Positions 34,596 to 43,404 of a stretch of DNA of 64,000 bases are shown piece after piece. The notes under the pieces are model-generated. The model ran no database searches. It was given only the letters and a program-made list of their open reading frames with translations, and had not been told where the DNA came from. Each line of letters opens with the position of its first letter. Position 1 is the stretch's first letter. This DNA comes from Azospirillum canadense (GTDB taxonomy: Bacteria > Pseudomonadota > Alphaproteobacteria > Azospirillales > Azospirillaceae): assembly GCF_025961225.1 (NCBI RefSeq), contig NZ_JAOQNG010000010.1:1292501-1356500 (forward strand), given 5' to 3'. The translations under genes were made by a program, and so were the position numbers.

Positions 34596-35984
34596 ATGCC
34601 CATGTCCGCGACCGCTCCGCCGGCGCCAGCGCCGGCGCCTGCCCTGCTCGACCGCACCGTCGCCAAGGTGACGGCCCGGCTGCTTCCCTTCCTTCTGCTG
34701 ATGTATGTGCTGGCCTTCCTGGACCGGGCCAACATCGGCTTCGCCAAGAAGGCGTTCCAGGTCGACACCGGCCTCAGCGACGCAGCCTTCGCGCTCGGCG
34801 CCGGCATCTTCTTCATCGGCTACGCGCTGTTCGAGATCCCGAGCAACCTGATCATGCACCGCGTCGGCGCGCGGGCCTGGATGTGCCGCATCATGGTCAC
34901 CTGGGGCCTGATCTCCGCCGCGCTGGCCTTCGCCCATACGGAAACCGCCTTCTACTGGCTGCGCTTCCTGCTGGGCGTGGCGGAGGCCGGCTTCTTCCCC
35001 GGCGTGATCCTGTACCTGACCTACTGGATCCCCGCGCACGCCCGCGGCCGGGCCATGGGGCTGTTCTACTTCGGCGCGCCCATCGCCTTCATCTTCGGCA
35101 GCCCGCTGTCGGGCCTGCTGCTCGACCTGCACGGCGCCGGCGGCTTCGCCGGCTGGCAGTGGATGTTCCTGGTGGAGGGCCTGCTGGCCTCCGTCGTCGG
35201 CGTCTGGGCCTTCTGGTACCTGGACAACCGCCCGAACGACGCCACGTGGCTGACGCCCGAGGAAAAGGCCGCCCTGAACGGCGCCATCGGCGCGGAGGAG
35301 GCGAGCAAGCACGCCCACGGCCCGAAGAGCGTGCTGGCCGCCCTGTCGAACCCGAAGCTGCTGTACCTCTGCGCCATTTATTTCCTGATCCAGATGAGCG
35401 TCTACGGCGTCGTCTTCTACCTGCCGACCCAGGTCGCCGGCCTGCTCGGCCAGAAGGTCGGCTTTACGGTGGGCCTCGTCACCGCGATCCCCTGGGTCTG
35501 CGCGCTGGCCGCCGCCTATTTCATCCCGCGCTATTCCGACCGCACGGGGGAGCGGCGCATCCCCGCCGCCCTGACGCTGGCCGTGTCCGGCATCGGCATC
35601 GCCGTGTCGGTCGCCACCCCGTCGCCCTTCATCTCCCTGCTGGCGCTGTGCGTCGCCGCCGCCGGCTTCATCGCGGTGCAGCCGCTGTTCTGGACCTTCC
35701 CCACGGGCTATCTGGCGGGTGCGGCCGCGGCCGGCGGCATCGCCATGGTCAACTCGCTGGGCGCGCTCGGCGGCTTCGTGGCGCCGAACGTCAAGACCTG
35801 GGCGGAGGGCGCCTTCGCCTCCGGTGCCGCCGGCCTCTACCTGCTGGCCGCCACCACCCTGCTGGGCGCCCTGCTCTTCCTGGGCCTCAAGTCGATGGGC
35901 CTGTCGGAGCCGGAGCGGATCGCCCCCTCAACCCCCGACGCGCTGCGCACCCCGCGCGCCGTCTCCCCTCAGCATCAGCCGTAA
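34596..35984 (+). CDS. MFS transporter of the anion:cation symporter type, probable rhamnonate carrier
   Basis: A 462-residue, twelve-helix inner-membrane protein. Motifs typical of the ACS (phthalate/galactonate/RhmT-like) branch are YVLAFLDRANIGFAKKAF, GIFFIGYALFEIPSNLIMHR and RFLLGVAEAGFFPGVILYLT. It should import a sugar acid by proton symport. Lying between the dehydrogenase and the dehydratase, it most likely takes up L-rhamnonate. ATG at 34596 follows GAGGA. Confidence 0.9.
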   Translation: MPMSATAPPAPAPAPALLDRTVAKVTARLLPFLLLMYVLAFLDRANIGFAKKAFQVDTGLSDAAFALGAGIFFIGYALFEIPSNLIMHRVGARAWMCRIMVTWGLISAALAFAHTETAFYWLRFLLGVAEAGFFPGVILYLTYWIPAHARGRAMGLFYFGAPIAFIFGSPLSGLLLDLHGAGGFAGWQWMFLVEGLLASVVGVWAFWYLDNRPNDATWLTPEEKAALNGAIGAEEASKHAHGPKSVLAALSNPKLLYLCAIYFLIQMSVYGVVFYLPTQVAGLLGQKVGFTVGLVTAIPWVCALAAAYFIPRYSDRTGERRIPAALTLAVSGIGIAVSVATPSPFISLLALCVAAAGFIAVQPLFWTFPTGYLAGAAAAGGIAMVNSLGALGGFVAPNVKTWAEGAFASGAAGLYLLAATTLLGALLFLGLKSMGLSEPERIAPSTPDALRTPRAVSPQHQP

Positions 35985-36001
35985 TCCGGGAGCCATCCCC
36001 C

Positions 36002-37195
36002 ATGAGCACCCAAAAAGCATCCGTTCCGACCATCCGGCAGCTCCGCGCCTTCACCGTGCGCGGCGGCGGAGCCGACTACCACGACCAGGGCACCGGCCAC
36101 TGGATCGACGACCACATCGCCACCCCCATGAGCAAGTACCCGGAATACCGGCAGAGCCGCCAGAGCTTCGGCCTGAACGTGCTGGGCACGCTGGTGGTGG
36201 AGGTGGAGGCGTCCGACGGCACCGTCGGCTTCGCGGTCACCACCGGCGGTGAGATCGGCGCCTGGATCGTCGAGAAGCACCTCGCCCGCTTCGTGGAGGG
36301 GCAGAAGGTCACCGACATCGAGAGGATGTGGGACCAGATGTACAACGGCACGCTCTTCTACGGGCGCAAGGGCATCGTTCTGAACGTCATTTCCGGCGTC
36401 GACCTGGCGCTGTGGGACCTGCTGGGCAAGGTGCGGCAGGAGCCGGTGTTCCAGCTGCTCGGCGGGCCGGTGCGGGACGAGCTGCAATTCTACGCCACCG
36501 GCGCGCGGCCGGATCTGGCCAAGAAGATGGGCTTCATCGGCGGCAAGCTGCCGCTCCACCACGCCCCGGCAGAGGGGGAGGAGGGTCTGAAGAAGAACCT
36601 CGCCCTGCTGGCCGACATGCGGGAACGCGTCGGCGACGATTTCTGGCTGATGTACGACTGCTGGATGAGCCTGGACGTCAACTACGCGACCAAGCTGGCG
36701 CTGGGCGCGCAGGAGTTCGGGCTGAAGTGGATCGAGGAGGCGCTGTCCCCCGACGACTACTGGGGCTACGCGCAGCTGCGCCGCAACGTGCCCAAGGGGA
36801 TGCTGGTCACCACCGGCGAGCACGAGGCCACGCGCTGGGGCTTCCGCATGCTGCTGGAGATGGGCTGCTGCGACATCATCCAGCCGGACGTCGGCTGGTG
36901 CGGCGGCATCACGGAGCTGGTGAAGATCTCCGCCCTCGCCGACGCCCACGGCGCGCTGGTCGTGCCGCACGGGTCGAGCGTCTACAGCTACCACTTCGTC
37001 GTGACCCGGCATAACAGCCCGTTCGCCGAGTTCCTGATGATGGCGCCAAAGGCCGACGAGGTCGTGCCAATGTTCAATCCGCTGCTGCTGGACGAGCCGG
37101 TGCCGGTGAACGGCCGGCTGAAGGTGCCGGAGACGCCCGGCTTCGGCGTGCGCCTGAACCCCGACTGCGCGCTGAACCGCCCACACACGCACTAA
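36002..37195 (+). CDS. rhmD: L-rhamnonate dehydratase
   Basis: A 397-residue enolase-superfamily enzyme that dehydrates L-rhamnonate to 2-keto-3-deoxy-L-rhamnonate. Metal ligands appear as Asp219 (MYDCWMSLD), Glu245 or Glu246 (WIEEALSPDD) and Glu273 (TTGEHEATRWG). The His323/Asp296 dyad lies in VPHGSSVYSYHF and IIQPDVGWCGG. The N-terminal capping domain reads GTGHWIDDHIATPMSKYPEY, characteristic of this family. GGGAGCC precedes the ATG. It is the most specific member of the cluster and defines the pathway. Confidence 0.93.
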   Translation: MSTQKASVPTIRQLRAFTVRGGGADYHDQGTGHWIDDHIATPMSKYPEYRQSRQSFGLNVLGTLVVEVEASDGTVGFAVTTGGEIGAWIVEKHLARFVEGQKVTDIERMWDQMYNGTLFYGRKGIVLNVISGVDLALWDLLGKVRQEPVFQLLGGPVRDELQFYATGARPDLAKKMGFIGGKLPLHHAPAEGEEGLKKNLALLADMRERVGDDFWLMYDCWMSLDVNYATKLALGAQEFGLKWIEEALSPDDYWGYAQLRRNVPKGMLVTTGEHEATRWGFRMLLEMGCCDIIQPDVGWCGGITELVKISALADAHGALVVPHGSSVYSYHFVVTRHNSPFAEFLMMAPKADEVVPMFNPLLLDEPVPVNGRLKVPETPGFGVRLNPDCALNRPHTH

Positions 37196-37215
37196 AGCGA
37201 ATTTCATTCGCTTTA
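37193..37215 (+). terminator. Perfect inverted repeat at the stop codon of rhmD
   Basis: TAAAGCGAAT and ATTCGCTTTA form a perfect 10-bp stem with a three-base loop; its first three bases are the rhmD stop codon. A second small stem, AAGCGGAT-CGC-AATCCGCTT, lies at about 37285-37305. There is no T tract. They may attenuate read-through or protect the upstream mRNA. Confidence 0.5.
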
Positions 37216-37442
37216 GATTCAAATGGCCTCATGTGCCGGTCGGGCTTCGGCCGCACGGGCGGCCGGGATCGCCGTCGCGATCCAAAGCGGATCGCAATCC
37301 GCTTAGGGCAATTCATCCATCGCCCCTCCCGCGCGAAACGCTCGGGAGGGGCGTTCGGTTGACCGGTCCTACCATTGGTATCGACAACACCGCCGCCCAA
37401 CGGCATGATTCCCTTACGACGCATAATAAAAGGGAGATTGTC

Positions 37443-38444
37443 GTGACGATTCTGTCCATGACCCGCCTTATGAGCCGCCGTAAGGCGATTGCGGCGGTGG
37501 CGGGTGCGGTCGCCATCGGTGCCGCCACCATTGCCATTGCCCAGACCCCGGCCTTCTTCCGCATCGGGACGGGCGGCACCGCGGGCACCTACTACCCGGT
37601 GGGCGGCCTGATCGCCAACGTCATCTCCGGCAACAACGGCGGCGTTCCCGGCCTCGTCGCGACGGCGGTCGCCTCCAACGGGTCCGTCGCCAACATCAAC
37701 GCCATCAACGGCGGCAGCTCCGAGTCGGGCTTCACCCAGTCCGACGTCGCCTATTGGGCCTACACCGGCACCGGCCTGTTCGAGGGCAAGGGCAAAATCG
37801 AGAACCTGCGCGCCATCGCCACGCTCTATCCGGAAACCATCCACCTCGTCGCCCGCAAGGATGCCGGCATCAAGTCGGTCGCCGACCTGAAGGGCAAGCG
37901 CGTGTCCATGGACGAGCCGGGCTCCGGCACGCTGGTCGACGCGCGCATCGTTCTGGGCGCCTACGGCCTGACCGAAAAGGACGTGAAGGCGGAATACCTG
38001 AAGCCCGGCCCGGCCGGCGACCGCCTGCGCGACGGCGCGCTGGACGCCTATTTCTTCGTCGGCGGCTACCCGACCGGCGCCATCTCCGAACTGGCCACCT
38101 CGTCCGGCATCTCGCTGGTGCCGATCAGCGGGCCGGAAGTGGAGAAGCTGCTGGGCCAGTACCAGTTCTTCGCCAAGGACGCCGTCCCCGCCAACACCTA
38201 CAAGGACGTGCCGGAGACGCCGACCATCTCCGTCAACGCCCAGTGGGTCACCAGCGCCAAGCAGCCGGACGACCTCGTCTACAACATCGTCAAGACGCTC
38301 TACAACGAGAAGAGCCGCGCAGCACTCGACGCCGGCCACGCCAAGGGCAAGCTGATCACGCTGCAGAACGCGACGAGCGGCCTGGGCATCCCGCTGCATC
38401 CCGGTGCGGAGAAGTTCTACAAGGAACAGGGGCTGCTGAAGTAA
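37443..38444 (+). CDS. TAXI-family TRAP transporter solute-binding protein
   Basis: A 333-residue periplasmic protein. GTG at 37443 follows GGGAG and gives a signal peptide with a twin-arginine-like MSRRKAIAAVAGAVAIG start and a cut near IAIAQTP. TAXI hallmarks are FFRIGTGGTAGTYYPVGGLI, KGKRVSMDEPGSGTLVDAR and GIPLHPGAEKFYKEQGLLK. It resembles the kinase-linked TAXI protein at 2838 more than the one at 14849 (shared DEPGSGTL, LRAIATLYPETIHLVARK). It feeds the permease gene that follows. Substrate unknown. Confidence 0.92.
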   Translation: MTILSMTRLMSRRKAIAAVAGAVAIGAATIAIAQTPAFFRIGTGGTAGTYYPVGGLIANVISGNNGGVPGLVATAVASNGSVANINAINGGSSESGFTQSDVAYWAYTGTGLFEGKGKIENLRAIATLYPETIHLVARKDAGIKSVADLKGKRVSMDEPGSGTLVDARIVLGAYGLTEKDVKAEYLKPGPAGDRLRDGALDAYFFVGGYPTGAISELATSSGISLVPISGPEVEKLLGQYQFFAKDAVPANTYKDVPETPTISVNAQWVTSAKQPDDLVYNIVKTLYNEKSRAALDAGHAKGKLITLQNATSGLGIPLHPGAEKFYKEQGLLK

Positions 38445-38451
38445 GGGGGAC

Positions 38452-38566
38452 CTTACCCCCACCCTAACCCTCCCCCGCTGGGCGAGGGAGGGGACTGCCG
38501 CTGGATATTTGCGAACAGCCTGTCTCCCTCCCCCGCCCAGCGGGGGAGGGTCGGGGTGGGGGTAAA
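38452..38566. repeat. Intergenic inverted repeat
   Basis: Left arm CTTACCCCCACCCTAACCCT continuing CCCCCGCTGGGCGAGGGAGG, right arm its near-complement ending in GGGTCGGGGTGGGGGTAAAG. A unique AT-richer spacer of about 40 bases lies between the arms. It separates the TAXI binding protein from its permease gene and could set their expression ratio. Confidence 0.7.
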
Positions 38567-38604
38567 GCAGCACCGCCCCCCGCCCCATTTCACCGGGAGC
38601 ATCC

Positions 38605-40680
38605 ATGACCGACACCCATCGCGCGCCGGCGGGCGAGCCGCGGCTTGATCCCGCCACGATGGAACTCGACGAGGCCAAGGCGCGGGAGCTGGAAGAGAAG
38701 TTCGATTCCGAAATCCGCTTCCGCCCGCTGGCGCCCATGGCCGGGCGGCTGGTCGGCGGGCTGCTGATCCTGCTGTCGCTGTTCCACTACTACACCGCCG
38801 GCTTCGGCCTGCTGCCGGAGATGGAGCACCGGGGCATTCACCTGTCCTTCGTGCTCGGCCTCTGCTTCCTGGTCTTCCCCTTCACCAGGCGCGGCTACGA
38901 CCAGCCCGCCGAGGGCAGCCTGCTGCGCCCGCTCGGCATCGCCTGGTTCGACTGGCTGCTGGCGGCCGGCGCCGTGGCGGCGGTGCTGCACGTGCCGCTG
39001 ATCCCGCTGGACGACCTGGCCTTCCGCGTCGGCAACCCGACGACGACCGACGTCATCCTGGGCGGCGTGCTGATCGTCGTGCTGCTGGAGGCGACGCGCC
39101 GGTCGGTCGGCTGGCCGCTGCCGATCATCGCGCTGGTCTTCATGGGCTACGCGATCTGGGGACCGCAGATGCCGGGCCTGCTGACCCACCCCGGCGCCAC
39201 CTTCCCGCAGCTGGTCGACCACCTGTACCTGACGACGCAGGGCATCTACGGCATCGCGCTGGGCGTGGTGGCGACCTACGTCTTCCACTTCGTGCTGTTC
39301 GGCGTCTTCGCCACGCGCATCGGGCTGGGGCAGCTGTTCCTGGACTGCGCCGCCTGGGTGGCCGGGCGCTACGCCGGCGGGCCGGCCAAGGTGTCGGTCT
39401 TCGGGTCGGCGCTGTTCGGCATGATCTCCGGCTCCTCGGTTGCCAACACGGTGACGGTGGGGTCGCTGACCATCCCGGCGATGATCCGGCTGGGCTACAA
39501 GCGGCACTTCGCGGCGGCGGTGGAGTCCACCGCCTCCACCGGCGGGCAGATCACGCCGCCGATCATGGGCGCTGCCGCCTTCCTGATGATCGAATTCCTG
39601 AACCTGCCCTACACCACGATCATCATCGCGGCCATCGTGCCGGCCTTCATGCATTTCTTCGGCGTGCTGGTGCAGGTGCATTTCGAGGCCAAGCGCAACG
39701 GCCTGCGCGGCCTACGCCCGGACGAGATGCCGGACGTCAAGGCGGCGCTGCGCCGCGACTGGCCGACGGTGATCCCGCTGGTGGCGCTGATCGGCATCCT
39801 GATCGCCGGCTACACGCCCTACATGGCGGCCTTCTGGGGCATCACCCTGTGCATCGCCGTCGGCCTGCTGAACCCGCGCAAGCGCATGACCATCTGGGAG
39901 GTGCTGGACGGCCTGCGCGACGGCGCCAAATACGCGCTGGCCGTGGGTGCGGCCGCCGCGACGGTGGGTATCGTCGTCGGCGTCGTGACGCTGACCGGCG
40001 TCGGGTTCAAGATCTCCTTCATCGTCACCTCCACGGCGGCGGAGATGGCGGGCTACGTCGGCGCGATCCTGCCGGGGGGGCTGTTCGACGCCAAGAGCCT
40101 GACGCTGCTGTTCACCCTGATCATGACCGGCGTGGTCTGCATACTGATGGGCTGCGGCATCCCGACCACCGCCAACTACATCATCATGGCGACCATCGCC
40201 GCCCCGGCGCTGGGCATCCTGGGGGTGGCGCCGATCGTCGCGCACTTCTTCGTCTTTTACTACGGCGTGCTGGCCGACATCACGCCGCCGGTGGCGCTGG
40301 CCGCCTACGCCGCCGCGGGCATGGCGGGCGCCGACCCGTTCAAGACCGGCAACACGGCCTTCCGGCTGGGGCTGGGCAAGGCGCTGGTGCCCTTCGTCTT
40401 CGCCTTCTCGCCCTCGCTTCTGCTGGTGGTGCCGGGCTTCACCTGGCCGGATTTCCTGATCGCCTTCCTCGGCTGCATCATCGGCATCACCTGTCTGGGC
40501 GCGTCGCTGTCCGGCTGGATGATCACCCGCACGCAGGCGTGGGAGCGGCTGGTTCTGGCCGTCGCCGCCATCCTGCTGGTCGCGCCGGAGATCTACTCGT
40601 CGCTGATCGGGCTGGCGATGATCGTGCCGGTGCTGGTCCGCCAGATGGGCGCGCGCAAGCTCAGCCCGGAAGCCGCCTGA
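38605..40680 (+). CDS. TRAP transporter fused DctQM permease (TAXI type)
   Basis: A 691-residue inner-membrane permease with an N-terminal DctQ-like four-helix part and a C-terminal DctM-like part. Signature segments are GMISGSSVANTVTVGSLTIP, GGQITPPIMGAAAFLMIEFL and ADITPPVALAAYAAAG. It forms the ion-driven channel for the TAXI binding protein encoded upstream. No DUF1850 gene accompanies this copy, unlike the set at 12316-15799. An upstream ATG is followed by a hydrophilic N-terminus of about 45 residues before the first helix. Confidence 0.92.
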   Translation: MTDTHRAPAGEPRLDPATMELDEAKARELEEKFDSEIRFRPLAPMAGRLVGGLLILLSLFHYYTAGFGLLPEMEHRGIHLSFVLGLCFLVFPFTRRGYDQPAEGSLLRPLGIAWFDWLLAAGAVAAVLHVPLIPLDDLAFRVGNPTTTDVILGGVLIVVLLEATRRSVGWPLPIIALVFMGYAIWGPQMPGLLTHPGATFPQLVDHLYLTTQGIYGIALGVVATYVFHFVLFGVFATRIGLGQLFLDCAAWVAGRYAGGPAKVSVFGSALFGMISGSSVANTVTVGSLTIPAMIRLGYKRHFAAAVESTASTGGQITPPIMGAAAFLMIEFLNLPYTTIIIAAIVPAFMHFFGVLVQVHFEAKRNGLRGLRPDEMPDVKAALRRDWPTVIPLVALIGILIAGYTPYMAAFWGITLCIAVGLLNPRKRMTIWEVLDGLRDGAKYALAVGAAAATVGIVVGVVTLTGVGFKISFIVTSTAAEMAGYVGAILPGGLFDAKSLTLLFTLIMTGVVCILMGCGIPTTANYIIMATIAAPALGILGVAPIVAHFFVFYYGVLADITPPVALAAYAAAGMAGADPFKTGNTAFRLGLGKALVPFVFAFSPSLLLVVPGFTWPDFLIAFLGCIIGITCLGASLSGWMITRTQAWERLVLAVAAILLVAPEIYSSLIGLAMIVPVLVRQMGARKLSPEAA

Positions 40681-40712
40681 CGAAAAGAACTCCGTTCGAG
40701 AGGATCTGACGC

Positions 40713-41723
40713 ATGGACATCCCCCACCCCTACCTGATGTTCGTCGGCGACGTGCAGGACCAGCTCGCCGCCAAGACGGCGCAGGGCATCGTCGACTGGC
40801 GGCCGGAGTGGTGCCTGGGCCAGCTGCGGCTGGAGGGCTGCAAGGCCGACCTCGACATCCCCGACCTGACTATCGCGGAGGCCGCGGCGCGCGGGGCGAA
40901 AACGATGGTCGTCGGCGTGGTGAACGCCGGCGGCGTCCTGCCGGAGCATTGGACGAGCGCCATCGTCCAGGCTTTGGAGGCCGGGCTGGAGGTCGCCAGC
41001 GGCCTGCACGCCCGGCTGGAGAGCGTCCCGGCGATCCGCGACGCCGCCGCGGCGCACGGCCGCCGGTTGTTCAACGTCCGCCATTCCGACCAGCGCTTCG
41101 CCACCGGCAAGGGCACCAAGCGGCCGGGCCTGCGCCTGCTGACCGTTGGCACCGACTGCTCCGTGGGGAAGAAATACACCGCGCTGGCGCTGGAGAAGGA
41201 GATGCGCGCCCGCGGCCTGGACGCCGACTTCCGCGCCACGGGCCAGACCGGCGTGTTCATCTCCGGCCGCGGCGTCGCCATCGACGCGGTGGTCGCCGAC
41301 TTCATCTCCGGCGCGGTGGAATGGATCGCCCCGGCTGCGACCCCTGGGCACTGGGACCTGATCGAAGGCCAGGGCTCGCTCTACCACCCGTCCTTCGCCG
41401 GGGTGTCGCTCGGCCTGCTGCACGGCGCCCAGCCGGACGCCTTCGTCGTGTGCCACGAGCCGACGCGCACGACCATGCGCGGGGTGCAGCACCCGCTGCC
41501 CACCATCCAGGAGGTGATCGACCTGACGATCCAATGCGGCCGGCTGACCAACCCGGCCATCCGCCCCGTCGGCATCGCCATCAACACCAAGGCCTACGGC
41601 GAGGATGAGGCCCGCGCCTGCCTGGAGGCGGCGGAAAAGGCCCACAACCTGCCGGCCACCGATCCGATCCGGTTCGGCGTCGGCAAAATCGTGGATCGAA
41701 TGATGGAAGATTTTCCCGCCTGA
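40713..41723 (+). CDS. dgcN: DgcN-like / DUF1611 protein
   Basis: A 336-residue protein. An N-terminal Rossmann-like domain (DWRPEWCLGQLRLEGCKADL) precedes a P-loop domain with GTDCSVGKKYTALAL (about 146-160) and VCHEPTRTTMRG. This is the DUF1611 family, whose member DgcN is a D-glutamate N-acetyltransferase working with the racemase DgcA. No dgcA is present here; the enolase-superfamily gene upstream is clearly a rhamnonate dehydratase. The gene follows a TAXI permease by 32 bases and ends at an intrinsic terminator, so transporter and DgcN may serve one amino-acid-like substrate. Confidence 0.8.
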   Translation: MDIPHPYLMFVGDVQDQLAAKTAQGIVDWRPEWCLGQLRLEGCKADLDIPDLTIAEAAARGAKTMVVGVVNAGGVLPEHWTSAIVQALEAGLEVASGLHARLESVPAIRDAAAAHGRRLFNVRHSDQRFATGKGTKRPGLRLLTVGTDCSVGKKYTALALEKEMRARGLDADFRATGQTGVFISGRGVAIDAVVADFISGAVEWIAPAATPGHWDLIEGQGSLYHPSFAGVSLGLLHGAQPDAFVVCHEPTRTTMRGVQHPLPTIQEVIDLTIQCGRLTNPAIRPVGIAINTKAYGEDEARACLEAAEKAHNLPATDPIRFGVGKIVDRMMEDFPA

Positions 41724-41754
41724 AACCGTTTACAGTGATGTCCGAAGGCATCCG

Positions 41755-41786
41755 GGCGGGGCCAAATGGCTCCGCCCTTTGTCTTA
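41755..41786 (+). terminator. Intrinsic terminator closing the rhamnonate/TAXI/DgcN series
   Basis: GGGCGGGGCC-AAAT-GGCTCCGCCC (10-bp stem with one G-T pair) is followed by TTTGTCTT, 31 bases after the dgcN stop. Confidence 0.85.
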
Positions 41787-41852
41787 GGTTTGGACGGCAA
41801 GCTTGCCTTTTGCCGAATTGGATTTGGGGTTCAACCTGCCCACTTGCACATC

Positions 41853-42278
41853 ATGAGCGACCGCACGTCCTGCATCCAATACGCCGCCCTTCCCTTCCGC
41901 CTGCGCAGCCGCCGGCCGGAGGTCCTGCTCGTGACCTCGCGGGAGACGCGGCGATGGATCATCCCCAAGGGCTGGGCCGAAAAGGCCGTGAAGCCGCACG
42001 CCATGGCGGCGCGCGAAGCCTATGAGGAAGCGGGCGTGCGCGGCACCGTCGACCACAAGCCCTTCGGCAGCTACCGCTATGTGAAGCGGCTGACCGCGTC
42101 CAAGTCCGTCCTCTGCTCCGTCACCGTCTACCTGCTGGAGGTGGAGGAGGAACTGGACGACTGGCCCGAGAAATCCGAACGCGAACGCCGCTGGCTGTCC
42201 CCCAGCCAAGCCGCCCTGACCGTGGGCGAGAGCGGCCTGGTGGAAATGCTGCTGCGGCTGGGCATTCCGCCGGGGTGA
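41853..42278 (+). CDS. Nudix hydrolase
   Basis: A 141-residue protein of the Nudix family. The Nudix box is present as a variant, GWAEKAVKPHAMAAREAYEE followed by AGV: the REAYEEAGV catalytic helix is intact, but the upstream Glu of the classic box is replaced. This variant is typical of alphaproteobacterial members close to diphosphoinositol-polyphosphate/Ap4A-type hydrolases (preceding IIPKGW). The substrate is probably a nucleoside or inositol polyphosphate. ATG at 41853. Confidence 0.85.
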   Translation: MSDRTSCIQYAALPFRLRSRRPEVLLVTSRETRRWIIPKGWAEKAVKPHAMAAREAYEEAGVRGTVDHKPFGSYRYVKRLTASKSVLCSVTVYLLEVEEELDDWPEKSERERRWLSPSQAALTVGESGLVEMLLRLGIPPG

Positions 42279-42313
42279 GGTTCTGTTAGGGATGGTGGAG
42301 GTGAGTGGTTGCG

Positions 42314-42482
42314 TTGGGCCCCCACCCTAGCCCTCCCCCATCTTCGCTCCCGCGCAAGCGAAGCTTGCGCTGACGCGGCAGGCGGACCTTCGGTCCGCCG
42401 AGAGCGGGGGAGGGAACTCCGCCGCTCCGACGCTCAACTCCTCACCCCGCGAAGTGGGGGGAGGTTGGGAGGGGGGCCCAAG
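42314..42482. repeat. Compound intergenic repeat, module in orientation B
   Basis: Outer arms TTGGGCCCCCACCCTAGCCC and GGTTGGGAGGGGGGCCCAA match those at 25594. The shared segment GGAGGGAACTCCGCCGCTCC is also present. The two-hairpin module (about 42341-42404) lies in the left half and is the reverse complement of the module at 25594. Confidence 0.75.
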
Positions 42483-42505
42483 CACAACCACTCCCCCCAA
42501 TCCCA

Positions 42506-43276
42506 CTACCCCTTATTCTTCAGCGCGGCGAGCCGGTCCGACAGGTTGGTCGGCGCGGGCTGGCCGCCGGTGGCCGCGGCCAGCGCCGCCTTGATGTTGG
42601 GGTCCTCCTCCTCCGGCTTGCTGGGCTTCAGGAGGCGCGCCTTGCTGTTGGCCGCTTCCGCCGACGCGAGGTCGCGGGCCGCCGCGTCCTGCATGGCCTT
42701 CAGCGCGGTGCCGAGGCTGGAGGTGGCGCCGCTGAGACCCGCCGCCTGCCGGGCGGCTTCGGCGCGCTGCTGCGCCATGTCGCGCTGCTGCGCCGCGCGG
42801 CCCATGTCGCGCTCCGCCCGCTGCAACTCGGCCCGCGCCTGCTTCAGCTTGTTTCCGGCGTCGGAATAGGTCTTCTCCAGCATGTCCAGGAACTCGCGCG
42901 CGTCGCGGGCGTCCTGCTCCTCGCGGTCAATGTCCGGGGCCATCTGCTCCAGCATGCCGACCAGCGTCTCCAGGCTCCTCTCCACCTGCGCCTTGCGGCC
43001 GGCGTCGGCTTCCGTCTCCAGCTGCTTTTGGAGATGCTCGGCGGCGGCCATGCGCTGGCGGGACAGGGCGGTGATGGCGTCGGCTTCCTTCTGCTCCTTC
43101 TCGTAGGCCGCGCGCGCCTGCGCGACCTGGAGGCCGAGCTGGTCGAGATTCTGTTCCATGGTGCGCAGTTCCGCCTCGGTGGCGGCCTTCGGGTCCCAGC
43201 GGACCAGGGCTTCCACCGCGGACTGGACGGCCTGATCGGTCTTGACGCCGACGAGGTTGCGGATGAACGAGATCAT
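42506..43276 (-). CDS. PspA/IM30-family protein
   Basis: A 256-residue protein dominated by a long coiled coil (about residues 25-190: LDQLGLQVAQARAAYEKEQK, AEHLQKQLETEADAGRKAQV and so on), as in PspA/IM30/YjfJ. It binds membrane surfaces and protects or remodels a stressed inner membrane. It lies third in a same-strand set with DUF350 and DUF2491 proteins, the same company as E. coli YjfJ with YjfL and YjfK. Confidence 0.85.
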   Translation of the reverse strand: MISFIRNLVGVKTDQAVQSAVEALVRWDPKAATEAELRTMEQNLDQLGLQVAQARAAYEKEQKEADAITALSRQRMAAAEHLQKQLETEADAGRKAQVERSLETLVGMLEQMAPDIDREEQDARDAREFLDMLEKTYSDAGNKLKQARAELQRAERDMGRAAQQRDMAQQRAEAARQAAGLSGATSSLGTALKAMQDAAARDLASAEAANSKARLLKPSKPEEEDPNIKAALAAATGGQPAPTNLSDRLAALKNKG

Positions 43277-43404
43277 GGCTGCGATTCCCCTGTGTTCTGT
43301 GCCGTGCTGTGACAGCTTCGGTCCGCCATAGGTGGTGGCGCGCCCGTCAGCCCGCCAGAGTGCCGCCTGCGGCGTTTCAGCCCGGCATCACCTCACGCGG
43401 GCTT
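43277..43404. repeat. Short direct repeats between pspA-like and DUF350 genes
   Basis: The 128-base gap has three copies of a TTCAGCCCGCCA-like motif (near 43346, 43376 and 43405), partly complementary to the GGCGGGCT sequences around them. They may form alternative small hairpins. Significance unclear. Confidence 0.3.

Noticed and set aside
32765..36001. Upstream extension of the rhmD frame to 1476 codons
   Set aside because: The frame is open through three other genes, but only the part from ATG 36002 encodes recognisable protein; the rest is an out-of-frame shadow of the FAH, SDR and MFS genes.
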